From contig JAHDWA010000011.1 in the NCBI GenBank assembly GCA_023382535.1, positions 174,349 to 238,348 of the forward strand: a stretch of DNA of 64,000 nt. The letters run 5' to 3'. A program made the translations under genes and the position numbers. Below are positions 33,977 to 43,778 of the stretch, one piece after another (the first letter of the stretch is position 1; every line of letters starts with the position of its first letter). The stretch is from Anaerolineae bacterium. GTDB lineage: Bacteria > Chloroflexota > Anaerolineae > 4572-78 > J111. The notes below the pieces were generated by a model. It was not told the origin of the DNA. It worked only from the letters and a program-made list of their open reading frames with translations, and made no database searches.

Positions 33977-34846
33977 GTGAACATTCCCGTTATTCTCTCG
34001 ACCGGTTCGCTCTATCACTTTGATATTGACACCGTGATGACTCTGGCCGCCGAAGCGGGTTTTGCCGGCCTGGAACTGCTGGTTGACGGGCGGCGCGAAA
34101 CCTACCATCCGGCCCATCTCGAAAAACTGATGGCTCACCACCACCTGCCGATTTTGGCCGTCCACAGCCCTTTTGCCACTTTTCCGCCACCCTGGCCCCG
34201 CGACCCGGTCAGCCGCATTCAACAAAGCGTTCGCCTGGCCAAGGCACTGGGAGCACAGACCGTAGTGGTTCATCCGCCCATACGCTGGGTGCGGGTGCGG
34301 GGATTGGTGCAGGCTCCACAGCGGATATGGAAACTCTCGCTGCCGCTGCCATGGGCCGGTCCGGGGCATTTGGGCCGGTGGCTCCAGCAGGAGTTACCGG
34401 CTTTTCAGGCCCAGACCCAGGTAAAAATCGCGGTGGAAAATATGCCGCGCCGCTGGGTTGGTCCCTGGCAGTTGGAACCTTACCATTTCAACAACGCCTC
34501 TGAGTTGAATCAATTTCCCTACCTCACCCTCGATACAACCCATGTCGGCACCTGGCGGGAGGATTTGCTCCATTTTTACCGGCAGGTCAAAGCCAGAGTA
34601 GCCCACGTTCATCTCTCCAATTACAACGGCCGCGAACACCAACTGCTCCATAACGGCCGGCTGCCCCTGGCGGCTCTTCTAGCTGAGTTGGCCCACGATA
34701 ATTTTGATGGCCTCGTTTCCCTGGAACTGGGGCCAATCAGCCTGCAAGCCGATGACGAAATCAAACTCAAACAAAATCTGCAAGACAGCCTGGTCTTTTG
34801 CCAACAGGCGCTCACCTCCTCAAGACTGCCTGACCCTAATTTTTGA
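33977..34846 (+). CDS. Sugar phosphate isomerase/epimerase-like TIM barrel
   Basis: A 289-residue protein starting at GTG 33977. The xylose-isomerase-like barrel carries acidic and His metal ligands: KIAVENMP (Glu), LDTTHVGTW (Asp, His), HVHLSN (His) and VSLELGP (Glu). Members are sugar isomerases, epimerases or endonuclease IV relatives; the specific substrate is unknown. It is closely spaced with the two small frames before it. Confidence 0.85.
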   Translation: MNIPVILSTGSLYHFDIDTVMTLAAEAGFAGLELLVDGRRETYHPAHLEKLMAHHHLPILAVHSPFATFPPPWPRDPVSRIQQSVRLAKALGAQTVVVHPPIRWVRVRGLVQAPQRIWKLSLPLPWAGPGHLGRWLQQELPAFQAQTQVKIAVENMPRRWVGPWQLEPYHFNNASELNQFPYLTLDTTHVGTWREDLLHFYRQVKARVAHVHLSNYNGREHQLLHNGRLPLAALLAELAHDNFDGLVSLELGPISLQADDEIKLKQNLQDSLVFCQQALTSSRLPDPNF

Positions 34847-35075
34847 AATTACGTAGTACTCCGTTCCTAGCTAACTCAAACTAATTTCAAACTTGGTTGT
34901 GTTATACTTTACAGTATTAAGATGCGCTAAAATCGTAATGGAAACTTAATTGGAGAATTCTAACTTTTGTGATAAGCTAGGCTCAGAGTTATTCAAACAG
35001 GGGGCCTGCCGTTGGGAGATGGCGGGCGCTTCGTCAAGAGATTTTACATTCCAATTTCGCTTTGTAGTGGAGTAA

Positions 35076-37583
35076 GTGGAGCAACAACACGTGTTTTCCG
35101 ATCCAATTGTTTTACCGAGCCAGGCTATTTTCCCGTTGGGTATCGCCGTCGCCTACCTGGCTCTGTGTCTTTACATGCTGTCCAGCCGCAAGCCGGACAG
35201 CCCGATTGACCGTCTTTTTCTGGCTTATCTCCTGCTGACAGTTCTGTGGAATCTTGATCTGGTTGTCATTTTAAGTAACGTCCCGCCACTGTTGCCAGGG
35301 TTAAGCTGGTCCCACCTGATCTCTTACCTGCTGATCCTTTTGAGCGTCACCTACTGGACCTTTGCCCGTGCTTTTCTGCAAAATTTCTGGCAGACCGTCT
35401 GGGCCTGGGTAGGAGCAGGAATTGGCCTGCTGCTGGTCACAGCCCTGAACATGAACTGGCTGGTCTTGTCACCCGAGTTGTTTACCTGGAGCAACGGCTG
35501 GGTCAATCCCGATAATGCCGCCTTTGTGCTGAGCGTGGTCTTGTGGCTGTTTTTTATGACTTTGGCGGCGTATAACGGCCTCGTTCAAGCGATCAGCACG
35601 CCAAGCCCGGCGCACAAAAACCGTATTGCCTACCTGATTCTATCTACGCTGCTGCTGGTTGCCGGCTACGGCTTGTATCTAACCCTGCTGGAACCGTTCT
35701 GGACAACAGGCTTGATTATTATCGGGGTTGGTGGGGTGCTGGCGACTTATACGGTCATGGTCGAAAACCTGCTAGACCTGGGCACCGTGACACGCTGGGT
35801 CATGAGCGGTTTAATCCTCACAGTCGTCACCGTTTCGGTTTACCTGATAGGGATTTACCTGGTCGAGAGGTTTTTGGGCGATTTTTGGGCCCAAACTTTT
35901 GCCAGTTACCTGGATAAATCCCTGGCTGTGGCCGTAGTCACCGCCCTGTTCTTAACCGTTGTTTATTCGCCTATCCGCCAGGTCAGCCAATACCTGACCA
36001 ATCGGCTGCTTTTCGGTCAGCATTACGACTACCAGGAGGTTATCCAGAAATACACCCACCTTATCAGCAACCGGCTCTACCTGGGTGAATTGGCCACCGT
36101 AGCCATGGGCTACATCAACCAGGTGTTGGGGGTCAATCGCAGCGCCCTGTTTATCCTCGACTCCGAGTCGGGCGAACAGCTCAATCTGCGGACCTTACCG
36201 GCTACTGGCACCAATGGCGTGCCCAAAACAATTAGCCTAAAAAAAGACACCCCTATTACTCGGCGGCTCACCGTCGAGCGGCGGCCGCTGGCCCAGTACA
36301 CCATTGACATTTCACTGCAATTCAAGGGCGCCCCCGAGTATGACCGCCAGACCCTCAGGGCGCTCAACTACGAGTGGTTCATTCCCATTTTGAAAAAGGA
36401 ACAACTGATCGGTATTTTTGCACTCGGTCCCAAAAAATCGGGCCGGCCCTACACCCACCAAGATATGCGTCTGCTGAACACCCTGGCCGATCAAATTGCC
36501 CTGGCCCTCGAAAATGCGACTCTTTTTGACGGCATGCAGCGCAACCTGGCCGAAATCACCCAGATGAAAAATCTGATGGCGAACGTGTTCGACAGTATGG
36601 ACAACGGGGTGATTACGATGGACATCCTCGGCAAAATTACCCTTTATAACCGGGCAGCGGAGGCGATTCTGGCCGTGCCTTCGGAGCAATGTGTCGGCTT
36701 GCCCTACAGCGAAGTTCTGACCCCGCTCAATAACACCATTTTCCCCAACCTTATCGCCAATGTAGCCCGGCGCGAAAATCATTACACCGATTATGAGATC
36801 ATCTCCGATTTGCCGGGCCGGGGTCGCGTCAATCTTAGCTTAAACCTGGCTCCCTTGAAAGATGCGCAGGATCAGACCCAGGGCGTCACGATTGTAGTGG
36901 ACGATGTGACCGAGACGAAACGTCTGCGGGCCGTCCACGATATGTTCCGGCGCTATGTATCGCCGGCGGTGGTGGACCGGCTGCCGTCCAATCCGATTGA
37001 TCTGCAATTGGGCGGTCATCGCCAGGAAGTCAGCATCCTGTTTGCCGATATTCGCGGCTTTACCGCCTTCAGCGAAAAGCTGACCCCTGAAGAGTTGGTG
37101 GATACCCTGAACGAATATCTCTCGATGGCGGCCGGGTCTATCTTGATGTTTGAGGGCATGCTGGACAAATTTATCGGCGATGCGGTGATGGGGATTTTTA
37201 ATGCGCCGCTGGAACAACCCGACCATGTCATGCGGGCGGTTCGGGCCGCGGCAGCTATGCAGCGGGTAATTACCGATTATCACAAAAATATCGGCGAGGA
37301 ACGTAGTCTCACTTTTGGGGTGGGGATTCATATGGGTGAGGCTGTCGTGGGCAATGTGGGCATGTCGGACCGGATGGATTACACGGCCATCGGCGACACC
37401 GTCAACGTGGCCAAACGAATCCAGGAAAACGCGCCGGGCGGCAAAATACTCATGAGTGAAGCCGTGTACCAGATGGTTAAAAACTCGGTTCAGGCTGTCT
37501 TCTATCAAGAAATGCCGCTGCGGGGCCGCGAGCAAACGGTCAAGACCTACGAGCTGCTTTACGCCGACGCCGGTTATTGTTGA
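35076..37583 (+). CDS. Class III adenylate cyclase with membrane, GAF and PAS domains
   Basis: An 835-residue signalling protein. About nine membrane helices occupy the first 300 residues. A GAF domain follows (about 330-480), then PAS (about 490-610: NVFDSMDNGVITMDILGKI) and a C-terminal cyclase (about 640-830). The cyclase keeps the two metal Asp residues (ILFADIRGFTAFSE and KFIGDAVMGIF), the adenine-selecting Lys in DKFIGDA, and YTAIGDTVNVAKRI. It should make cAMP in response to membrane and ligand signals. The start is GTG 35076 with GGAG nearby. Confidence 0.9.
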   Translation: MEQQHVFSDPIVLPSQAIFPLGIAVAYLALCLYMLSSRKPDSPIDRLFLAYLLLTVLWNLDLVVILSNVPPLLPGLSWSHLISYLLILLSVTYWTFARAFLQNFWQTVWAWVGAGIGLLLVTALNMNWLVLSPELFTWSNGWVNPDNAAFVLSVVLWLFFMTLAAYNGLVQAISTPSPAHKNRIAYLILSTLLLVAGYGLYLTLLEPFWTTGLIIIGVGGVLATYTVMVENLLDLGTVTRWVMSGLILTVVTVSVYLIGIYLVERFLGDFWAQTFASYLDKSLAVAVVTALFLTVVYSPIRQVSQYLTNRLLFGQHYDYQEVIQKYTHLISNRLYLGELATVAMGYINQVLGVNRSALFILDSESGEQLNLRTLPATGTNGVPKTISLKKDTPITRRLTVERRPLAQYTIDISLQFKGAPEYDRQTLRALNYEWFIPILKKEQLIGIFALGPKKSGRPYTHQDMRLLNTLADQIALALENATLFDGMQRNLAEITQMKNLMANVFDSMDNGVITMDILGKITLYNRAAEAILAVPSEQCVGLPYSEVLTPLNNTIFPNLIANVARRENHYTDYEIISDLPGRGRVNLSLNLAPLKDAQDQTQGVTIVVDDVTETKRLRAVHDMFRRYVSPAVVDRLPSNPIDLQLGGHRQEVSILFADIRGFTAFSEKLTPEELVDTLNEYLSMAAGSILMFEGMLDKFIGDAVMGIFNAPLEQPDHVMRAVRAAAAMQRVITDYHKNIGEERSLTFGVGIHMGEAVVGNVGMSDRMDYTAIGDTVNVAKRIQENAPGGKILMSEAVYQMVKNSVQAVFYQEMPLRGREQTVKTYELLYADAGYC

Positions 37584-38410
37584 TAGTTTTGCGCCAGCGG
37601 AATCAGCGGAATTTCGCCTACCGGTGTCTGGCGCATGGCCTCGACCGCTTCGGGCGGCAAACGCATCAGCCGGGCCGTGATCGCCCGGGCCTGGTCCGGG
37701 TCTTTGGCTGCCAGAGTCTCCCCCAACTTTTGCCAGAAGGCAGTTTCTATGTTGACCGCTATTTCCGGCGCAGCCGGCTCATCATCGCGCCAATTACGGA
37801 AATTGCGCAGTTTGAGCAGCGGTCGAGCCAACTGCTGCAATACCTGGTTGTGTGTGGCTGCAAAAACGGCCTGCATGACGACCTGATAGGCCAGGCGTAA
37901 TTGCTCTAACTCCATAGCCGGTGTGGCTTCTTGACCTCCCCGGCGGGCCTGATGTGCGGCAAACTCGGCCAGGTAAACGTCAATCAAGCGCCGAATCTCG
38001 GCGATCTCTGCCTCAGTAGCCGCCGTCGCTGCGAGCGCCACCACCTCCGGCAAAAGGATCTGCTCAAACTGCTCGACATCCCAGACCGTGGCCCCGGCCC
38101 GGCGCAGCGCCAGCAGCAGCGCCTCGCCAAACGCCTCGTTCTGGGGCGGCGTGACAAAGACGCCCGCTCCCTGCCTGACCTCGACCAGGCCCTGGGCCAT
38201 TAAAATGCGGGTCGCATCACGCACCACGGCCCGGCTGACCCCGAACTGCACGGCCAGTTCCGGCTCGGTGGGCAGGGCCGCCCCGCTCTCCAGTTCACCG
38301 GACAGGATGAGAGCCTGGATGGTTCCGGCCATTTGCTCGGCCAGGGTTTGCTTTTTAATGGGTTTCGAAGATAAGGTTTTTTTGGCCATTATTTTCCCGC
38401 CGGCGTGCAT
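37574..38410 (-). CDS. GntR/FadR-family transcriptional regulator
   Basis: About 271-278 residues. A winged HTH (about 25-85: GAALPTEPELAVQFGVSRAVVRDATRILMAQGLVEVRQGAGVFV) and a helical FCD effector domain follow. The start is at 38410 or more likely ATG 38389; either way it overlaps the 3' end of the MFS gene upstream, indicating coupled translation. It probably represses the MFS operon through the palindromes at 39644-39672 (inference). Its C-terminus converges on the cyclase with a 10-nt overlap. Confidence 0.88.
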   Translation of the reverse strand: MHAGGKIMAKKTLSSKPIKKQTLAEQMAGTIQALILSGELESGAALPTEPELAVQFGVSRAVVRDATRILMAQGLVEVRQGAGVFVTPPQNEAFGEALLLALRRAGATVWDVEQFEQILLPEVVALAATAATEAEIAEIRRLIDVYLAEFAAHQARRGGQEATPAMELEQLRLAYQVVMQAVFAATHNQVLQQLARPLLKLRNFRNWRDDEPAAPEIAVNIETAFWQKLGETLAAKDPDQARAITARLMRLPPEAVEAMRQTPVGEIPLIPLAQNYQQ

Positions 38411-39632
38411 CCACTTGCAGATATAAGCCCAATGATACCACCAAAACCAAGCCGCTAGTAATCCAGGCGGCGCTCATCGAAACCTGCTCCGCCACATACC
38501 CCAGCCCCACGCTGCCAATAATACAGCCCACGTATCCGGCCAGCGACTCGATGGACAGCATCGAGGAGCGCTGCGCCGCCGGAATTTCGCGGTTCAGCAG
38601 GGTGCTGTGCGGCGAATTAATGATCCCCATGTTCAGATAGACCAGCCAAAAGAGGAAAGCGGCGGGTAGGGCGCGCGTCTGGCAGGCCAGCGCGATCAGG
38701 GTCAGGCCGCGCACCCCCTGAAAGAGGGCGCAGACCAACCCGTAACGCCGGTTCAGCAGCCGGCTTAAAGGGGTGGCCAGCAGATTCCCAGCCATGCCGA
38801 TCATGAAATTTCCCCCCATAACCAGGCCAAAAAAGAGGGTCGAGGCTTCAGCGCCGCCCATGAGGCCGGCAAAGAAAGGCTGCCACAACGTCTCCAGGCT
38901 GATGAGCGCCAGGCCACTCACCGCTGTAGCTGCCAGGAGACGAAAGAGGGTAGGATTGCTCCAGCTTTGGGCAAAGGCGGTCTGCAGGGTGGGCCAGGTC
39001 TGGGCCAGGCGCTGCCCCCAACTCCCGCAGGTTGCCCGCCGCTCCTCTTTGAGCAGCAAGAGTGTAGCGATCAACGTGATAAAGTGGAACAGCGCCGCCA
39101 GCAGCACCGGCAGCGCCAACGGAGTCAGTACAGCAGTGCCATCGGGGGGCAGGTCTTGAAAAAGGTAAGGGATGAAACTACCCAGCAGGGTCGCGCTGCC
39201 CAATGCCAGCAAAGAAAAGGTGCCTGCCCTGGCCAGGTCGGGCTGCAAGTCAGCTTCGGGATCGGCGGCCTGAACGGCATCAATGAACCAGGCATCCAGC
39301 GCGCCGGAAGAGAGCGCCCGGCCCACCCCGTTGAGCAGGGAAGCCAGCAGGAAAACCGGCAAGGAAAAGGCCAGCAAAAAGATCAGGCTGGCCAGGCTCA
39401 GGCAGGCATAAGCCAGGGCGGCGACCCGTTTGCGGCCCATCGTATCGGCCAGGCCGCCGGTAGGGACCTCCAGCAGGACGATGGTCAGCGAGTAGCTACC
39501 CATTAACAGTCCCATTTCAAACAAGCTCAAGCCCCGCGCCTGGGCCAGCAGGACATTCAGGGCCATGGGCAGCGCCGTCGCAAACCAGAATAAAGAAAGA
39601 ATGAGATAATACGTGCGGCGAATAGTTTTCAA
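38355..39632 (-). CDS. Major facilitator superfamily transporter
   Basis: A 425-residue polytopic protein with 11-12 helices. The MFS loop motif is in EVPTGGLADTMGRKR (after TM2). The substrate is unknown; an exporter is plausible since it shares an operon with a GntR regulator. The start lies just downstream of an AT-rich palindromic region. Confidence 0.88.
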   Translation of the reverse strand: MKTIRRTYYLILSLFWFATALPMALNVLLAQARGLSLFEMGLLMGSYSLTIVLLEVPTGGLADTMGRKRVAALAYACLSLASLIFLLAFSLPVFLLASLLNGVGRALSSGALDAWFIDAVQAADPEADLQPDLARAGTFSLLALGSATLLGSFIPYLFQDLPPDGTAVLTPLALPVLLAALFHFITLIATLLLLKEERRATCGSWGQRLAQTWPTLQTAFAQSWSNPTLFRLLAATAVSGLALISLETLWQPFFAGLMGGAEASTLFFGLVMGGNFMIGMAGNLLATPLSRLLNRRYGLVCALFQGVRGLTLIALACQTRALPAAFLFWLVYLNMGIINSPHSTLLNREIPAAQRSSMLSIESLAGYVGCIIGSVGLGYVAEQVSMSAAWITSGLVLVVSLGLYLQVDARRRENNGQKNLIFETH

Positions 39633-39643
39633 TTTATCTTCAC

Positions 39644-39672
39644 TTCATAATGTCATCATATGATATTATGAA
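39644..39672. promoter_or_regulatory. Overlapping palindromes, operator candidate for the MFS/GntR operon
   Basis: TTCATAAT (39644-39651) mirrors ATTATGAA (39665-39672), and inside lies the perfect palindrome ATCATATGAT (39655-39664). The whole lies 12-40 nt upstream of the MFS start. GntR-family dimers bind such sites. Confidence 0.6.
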
Positions 39673-39745
39673 TCATATAATACTATAGAAGAATCAGTTT
39701 GTCAAGAGTGAACATAGCGATGAAATGAGCTTGGGGAATCCAAAC

Positions 39746-39777
39746 AAAAAAGGTCTCCTGCTGGAGATGGAGACCTT
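39746..39777 (-). terminator. Intrinsic terminator, leftward
   Basis: AAGGTCTCC (39750-39758) pairs perfectly with GGAGACCTT (39769-39777). On the minus strand the stem is followed by a T-run. It ends the MpaB-type oxygenase transcript 27 nt after its stop. Confidence 0.85.
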
Positions 39778-39803
39778 CACTGCTGAAGGGAAACTTTACA
39801 TTC

Positions 39804-40655
39804 TCAGGCCTTTAGGATTTTTTCGGTGAGCCGGCGAAACCGCCACTCAGCCAGCAGCGCATGGGGCCACACACATAAGACAGTTGGCAGCGTGGCCCGC
39901 AGCCGCCGAGACTGCCGGGCCAGCCAATACAATCGTTTCTCCCGGCGCTCGTCCCATGGAAAATTAAAATCGGCGCGCAGCCGGGCCGGCAGCAGGCCCA
40001 GGCCAATGAAACTGGCAATACGGATGGCCGGCCCCAGGGGAGGGGCGAAGATTGCTGCCGCCACCTCGCGGGCCGTATCGCCAACGGTCAGAGTGTCACC
40101 GCTGAGCATACCTTCAACATAAGCGGTAAAATCACCATAGGTGGGTGGCATGACCTGAGCCGGAATGCCGAGCAATCGGCCCAATAGCTGGCTGTCACGA
40201 TAATAAGCTTCTTTTTCAGCCAGCGTTAGAGGCCGGACAAACAGGTCATGCACCAGCAGGATCGAGTCGATGAGCGTGGCCAGAACCCACATTTTCAGGT
40301 CGGGGTCATTGGCCCGGTAGGCGGTCTCGGCGGCAAACGGCCCAACCCCGACGGGCAGAACTCCCTCGACGGAACGATGACAGCGGTGAACCCGACCGAC
40401 CGCCTGGCGGGCCGTTTCAGCATGGCCAAACGTAGCGTCTACCATCATAAAAACGGTCCGGTATAGGCGTCCCAACGAGTCCCGCTTAAAGTTGCTGTGG
40501 CGGGCTACTCCGGCGGCGACCAGGGGATGGGCCAGCTCCAGCATCACCGCTCGTGCCCCGGCCAGAATGACCAGTCCCTCTTGATTCACGCGCCAAAAAG
40601 GATCATCCGGCGAAAAGTAGCCGTACCTCGTTGGCGCTGGCATAGGATAATTCAA
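39804..40655 (-). CDS. MpaB/latex-oxygenase-like protein (DUF2236)
   Basis: A 283-residue helical protein. Family features are LELAHPLVAAGVARHS, the conserved RVHRCHRSVEGVLPVG and WVLATLIDS. DUF2236 proteins include latex-clearing b-type-haem oxygenases and fungal MpaB; the His residues are heme-ligand candidates. The natural substrate in bacteria is usually unknown. It is monocistronic with its own terminator. Confidence 0.85.
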   Translation of the reverse strand: MNYPMPAPTRYGYFSPDDPFWRVNQEGLVILAGARAVMLELAHPLVAAGVARHSNFKRDSLGRLYRTVFMMVDATFGHAETARQAVGRVHRCHRSVEGVLPVGVGPFAAETAYRANDPDLKMWVLATLIDSILLVHDLFVRPLTLAEKEAYYRDSQLLGRLLGIPAQVMPPTYGDFTAYVEGMLSGDTLTVGDTAREVAAAIFAPPLGPAIRIASFIGLGLLPARLRADFNFPWDERREKRLYWLARQSRRLRATLPTVLCVWPHALLAEWRFRRLTEKILKA

Positions 40656-40746
40656 GGTTAACCTCTCCGTGAGTGTTAGATTTCTAATCAGATTCTAGCA
40701 GGCGGTTAACCGAAATAAAAGGACGTTTCACGAACCTGAAGATTTT

Positions 40747-40808
40747 GGGAACTCATAGGAACTGGGGGAACTCATAGGGTAAGCTCCAATAAGTTCCTAT
40801 GAGTTCCC
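40747..40808. repeat. 17-bp perfect inverted repeat GGGAACTCATAGGAACT
   Basis: The arms 40747-40763 and 40792-40808 are exact complements, with a further partial copy (GGGGAACTCATAGGG) between them. The right arm overlaps the end of the PAP2-VanZ gene and encodes its last residues and stop. Confidence 0.85.
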
Positions 40809-41714
40809 ACGAACTATTTTCTTAGGAGCGCAATCGCTAACTGCTCTTTCTTCCATCCTGGTCACTTTCGCCCTTAGCACGCTGCGGCTGAGCCACCAGA
40901 AAAAAAGCATCCCACTTAAGTCACTGAGCCAGTCCAGCCAGTCGGAAGTACGCAGCGGCGACCAGCTTTGGGCGATTTCCTCCGAGGTGGCTAGGGAGAG
41001 GGGGAGGAGAACGGCCAGCGGCAGCAAGCAGCGCCCCCAGCGGAGCGCACTCCCTTCCAGCCACAGATTCAGCCAGAAGACCACCAGCCCAAACAAAACA
41101 AAGTGCAGGACTTTATCCGCCAGCGGCCACGCCAGGAGACTCCAGGGCAGCAGGTCGAGATAGGCCATCTGGGTGATGATAGTAACGATGGCCACCTGCG
41201 GCCAGAGCAGCCAGCGCAAGCGGCCCCGTGTGGGACTCAGAAGCAGGCCGTAGCTCGCTGCCCCCGCGCCAACGCCGAGAACCGCCCCGGCAAAAATGTC
41301 GGACGGGAAGTGGTAGCCCAAGTAGACCCGGCTGAGGGCGATAAGACTCGCTCCGGCCAGGCTTAGTCCCCACCAGCGTCTGCGCTGCCAGAATAAAGCC
41401 AACACCAGGGCCACGGCAAAGGCGACGGCGGCATGCCCGCTGGGATAGGAAGGGAAATTAGGCGTCGGGAACAGCAGCCGTACCTCGTCGGGGCGGGGGC
41501 GGAGAGCCAGGTATTGGAAGGTAAACGTCAGGGCCAGACTGGCCGCCATCGCAACCAGGATTGTCAGTCCGACTTTACGCTGCTGACTAAACAGCAAAAC
41601 GACGCCCAACCCGGCTAATAAGGCCAGCCCGCCATAGGTCAGGAAGAGCATGAGTCCATCCAAAACAGGGTGGGCCAGGGTTTGATTGAAAAAGGTGAGC
41701 AGGGTCAGGTCCAT
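40797..41714 (-). CDS. PAP2 phosphatase - VanZ-like fusion membrane protein
   Basis: A 305-residue polytopic protein. The N-terminal half is a PAP2 lipid phosphatase: LRPRP (71-75), PSYPSGHAA (88-96) and SRVYLGYHFPSD (128-139) carry the catalytic Arg, His, Arg and His. The C-terminal half (about 195-280) has the VanZ-like pattern DKVLHFVLFGL...SEEIAQSW...DWLSDLSG. It would dephosphorylate a lipid phosphate (for example undecaprenyl or phosphatidate) at the membrane. The last residues (RGNS) are repeat-encoded. It leads a row of leftward membrane and radical SAM genes. Confidence 0.88.
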   Translation of the reverse strand: MDLTLLTFFNQTLAHPVLDGLMLFLTYGGLALLAGLGVVLLFSQQRKVGLTILVAMAASLALTFTFQYLALRPRPDEVRLLFPTPNFPSYPSGHAAVAFAVALVLALFWQRRRWWGLSLAGASLIALSRVYLGYHFPSDIFAGAVLGVGAGAASYGLLLSPTRGRLRWLLWPQVAIVTIITQMAYLDLLPWSLLAWPLADKVLHFVLFGLVVFWLNLWLEGSALRWGRCLLPLAVLLPLSLATSEEIAQSWSPLRTSDWLDWLSDLSGMLFFWWLSRSVLRAKVTRMEERAVSDCAPKKIVRGNS

Positions 41715-41723
41715 AAACCTATC

Positions 41724-42257
41724 TCAGTTAAGTTCTACTAATGAAACCACTTGGGGAGTCTGTTCCATCTCGGCGATGCGTAAGATGGTACTGCGACACC
41801 ACCACAACGGAACCAGGCCAAACACTCCAAATGAGCAGTCAAGCAACTGCCAGAAAAATGGAATCCCGCGAATTGGGCCACAAATTAACGCCAGCGGAAT
41901 AACTAACAGGCAGGCGATCATACCAAATTCCACCACCCAAATATTCCGCACCGGGTCCTTGAGCGGACCCCAAAAAGCAATGGCGATGACAATATGGGCA
42001 AAGGCCAGCCAATCAGTGCCGTAAGCCATAAAGGGATAACGGTGGTAGGTATCTTCCAGGCCCGCTTGCACAAAGGTGATCCAACGCGCCAGATCGGGCC
42101 ACAACCCAGGCAGGGGCGAGTTGGGATGATTGACCAACTGCTTGAGCAAGTGGAGTTCCCACTCCAATGGAAATGCTGTCAGTCCGCTCAGCAGCAGGGC
42201 GACAATAAAGAGTAACAATAAGTTTCTGACTCTTCCCTTAAGGGCTTGGATGTTCAT
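41724..42257 (-). CDS. Hypothetical four-helix membrane protein
   Basis: A 177-residue protein with about four hydrophobic helices and conserved-looking polar parts (FVQAGLEDTYHRYPFMAYGTDWLAFAH, WGPLKDPVRN, ICGPIRGIPFFWQLLDC). It lies 9 nt upstream of the PAP2-VanZ gene and downstream of the radical SAM gene, so it is probably in one operon. I do not recognise the family. Confidence 0.7.
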   Translation of the reverse strand: MNIQALKGRVRNLLLLFIVALLLSGLTAFPLEWELHLLKQLVNHPNSPLPGLWPDLARWITFVQAGLEDTYHRYPFMAYGTDWLAFAHIVIAIAFWGPLKDPVRNIWVVEFGMIACLLVIPLALICGPIRGIPFFWQLLDCSFGVFGLVPLWWCRSTILRIAEMEQTPQVVSLVELN

Positions 42258-42291
42258 TATGAGCTGCTCTCCTGATTAGAAATTGTAGTCT

Positions 42292-43728
42292 TTATACTAC
42301 TCCTTCTTGTTCCAGGTCCATAACCAGATTACCCGAAGAATTAATGGCGGCTGGCCGTTGAGGCAGATAACGCCCAAACCCGCTCAAAATGGCTTCTAAC
42401 GCCGGTAACATGCGGGTCACTCGTTTGGCCCGGATGACCCAATCCCACAATGGCTCGAACTTTTTCCAGCCCCCGGCATAAGCGACATGCCGCAGCCGGC
42501 CGGTCAGATCAGGCTTAGTTGCCGCCCCGGCCAAAATCGCACTCCAGCGGTAAAAGTCGCGATAGGCGCGCCAATAGCCGGCTTCCAGCGTCTCCGGCGT
42601 TAGTTTGGCCGGGCGGTAGACCACATGGCGGGTGTCGTACAAGTCCCAATTGCTGTGGAACAGGCGTCCCTGCGCGGCCATACGCTGGTACAGGGCCGTG
42701 CCGGGATAGGGTGTCAGAATGTGGAAAGTTGCCGTCTCAATCCCCTGGCTGACAGCCCAGGCGACGGTGCGCTCAAAAACCGACTCGTCGTCATCGTCCA
42801 TGCCAAAAACAAAGCTGCCGTTGATCATCACCCCCAGATCGTGCAAACGGCGAATGGCAGCGCTGTAATCCCGGTTCAAGTTCTGATACTTGTTCTGTTC
42901 ACGCAGGTTGTTGGGGTTGAGGGTTTCAAAGCCGACAAACAGGCTGCGCAGGCCGGAGGCGACCGCCTTCTCCAGCAGGCCGGGTTTCAACACCGACTGC
43001 ACCGTGCCCGCGGCCTGCCACAAGCGGCCCATGCCGGCCATGCCCTCGAACAGCGCGGCGGCAAAGCGAGCCTGCCCAAAAAGATGGTCGTCCAAAAAGT
43101 AGAGGTGACGGCCCGGCAGCCGCTCGATTTCGGCCAGGGCGGCATCTACGGTTTGGGTGTAGAAAGATTTACCGCCCTCGAAAAAAGCCTCTTTGTAGCA
43201 AAAATCGCAGGTGTGGGGACAGCCCCGTGAAACCACAATCGAGTTGGGCACCAGGTAAAGCTGACGCTTGATCAAATCCCGGCGGATCGGCGGCAGTCCG
43301 ATCAGGGTGCGCAGTTGCGAGCGATAGACCCGGTCCGGCCGGCCCGCTCGAAAATCGGCCAGGAACTTAGGCCAGGTATCCTCGCCGGGGCCGAGGAAGA
43401 TAGTATCGGCATGCCGGGCCGCTTCCTCCGGCAGCGACGTGACATGCAGCCCGCCCAGGGCCACGTGGGCGCCTTTGCCCCGGTAGTGGTCGGCCAGTTC
43501 GTAAGCCCGGCGGGCCGAGGTGATGTAAACCTGGATGACAACCAAATCCGGCTCGTCGTCCAAAGCCAGGGTTTCGACATGCTCGTCTTGCAGGGTGATT
43601 TCGTCCGCCTCATCAAGATAGCCGGCCAGAGTGGCCAGGCCCAGCGGCGGGAAAAGAGAATATTTGATGGGTCGCCAGAAGGGACTTTTGGCTTCGGTCA
43701 GAGCGGGCAGAATCATTTTTACTTTCAT
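42292..43728 (-). CDS. B12-binding-domain radical SAM enzyme
   Basis: A 478-residue protein. The N-terminal part (about 1-135) is a Rossmann-like cobalamin-binding domain (LVVIQVYITSARRAYEL, HVALGGLHVTSLPEEA). The radical SAM core has C170, C174, C177 in SRGCPHTCDFCYKE. The C-terminal part carries FHILTPYPGTALYQRM, typical of the group. Members methylate or rearrange unactivated carbons, often in lipids (hopanoids, bacteriochlorophyll) or natural products. AGGAGAA precedes the start. A paralogue is immediately upstream. Confidence 0.9.
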   Translation of the reverse strand: MKVKMILPALTEAKSPFWRPIKYSLFPPLGLATLAGYLDEADEITLQDEHVETLALDDEPDLVVIQVYITSARRAYELADHYRGKGAHVALGGLHVTSLPEEAARHADTIFLGPGEDTWPKFLADFRAGRPDRVYRSQLRTLIGLPPIRRDLIKRQLYLVPNSIVVSRGCPHTCDFCYKEAFFEGGKSFYTQTVDAALAEIERLPGRHLYFLDDHLFGQARFAAALFEGMAGMGRLWQAAGTVQSVLKPGLLEKAVASGLRSLFVGFETLNPNNLREQNKYQNLNRDYSAAIRRLHDLGVMINGSFVFGMDDDDESVFERTVAWAVSQGIETATFHILTPYPGTALYQRMAAQGRLFHSNWDLYDTRHVVYRPAKLTPETLEAGYWRAYRDFYRWSAILAGAATKPDLTGRLRHVAYAGGWKKFEPLWDWVIRAKRVTRMLPALEAILSGFGRYLPQRPAAINSSGNLVMDLEQEGVV

Positions 43729-43778
43729 TGTTATTCTCCTAAAAATAGAGCTTGAAGATTAGAGCGGGAGTTTAATCT

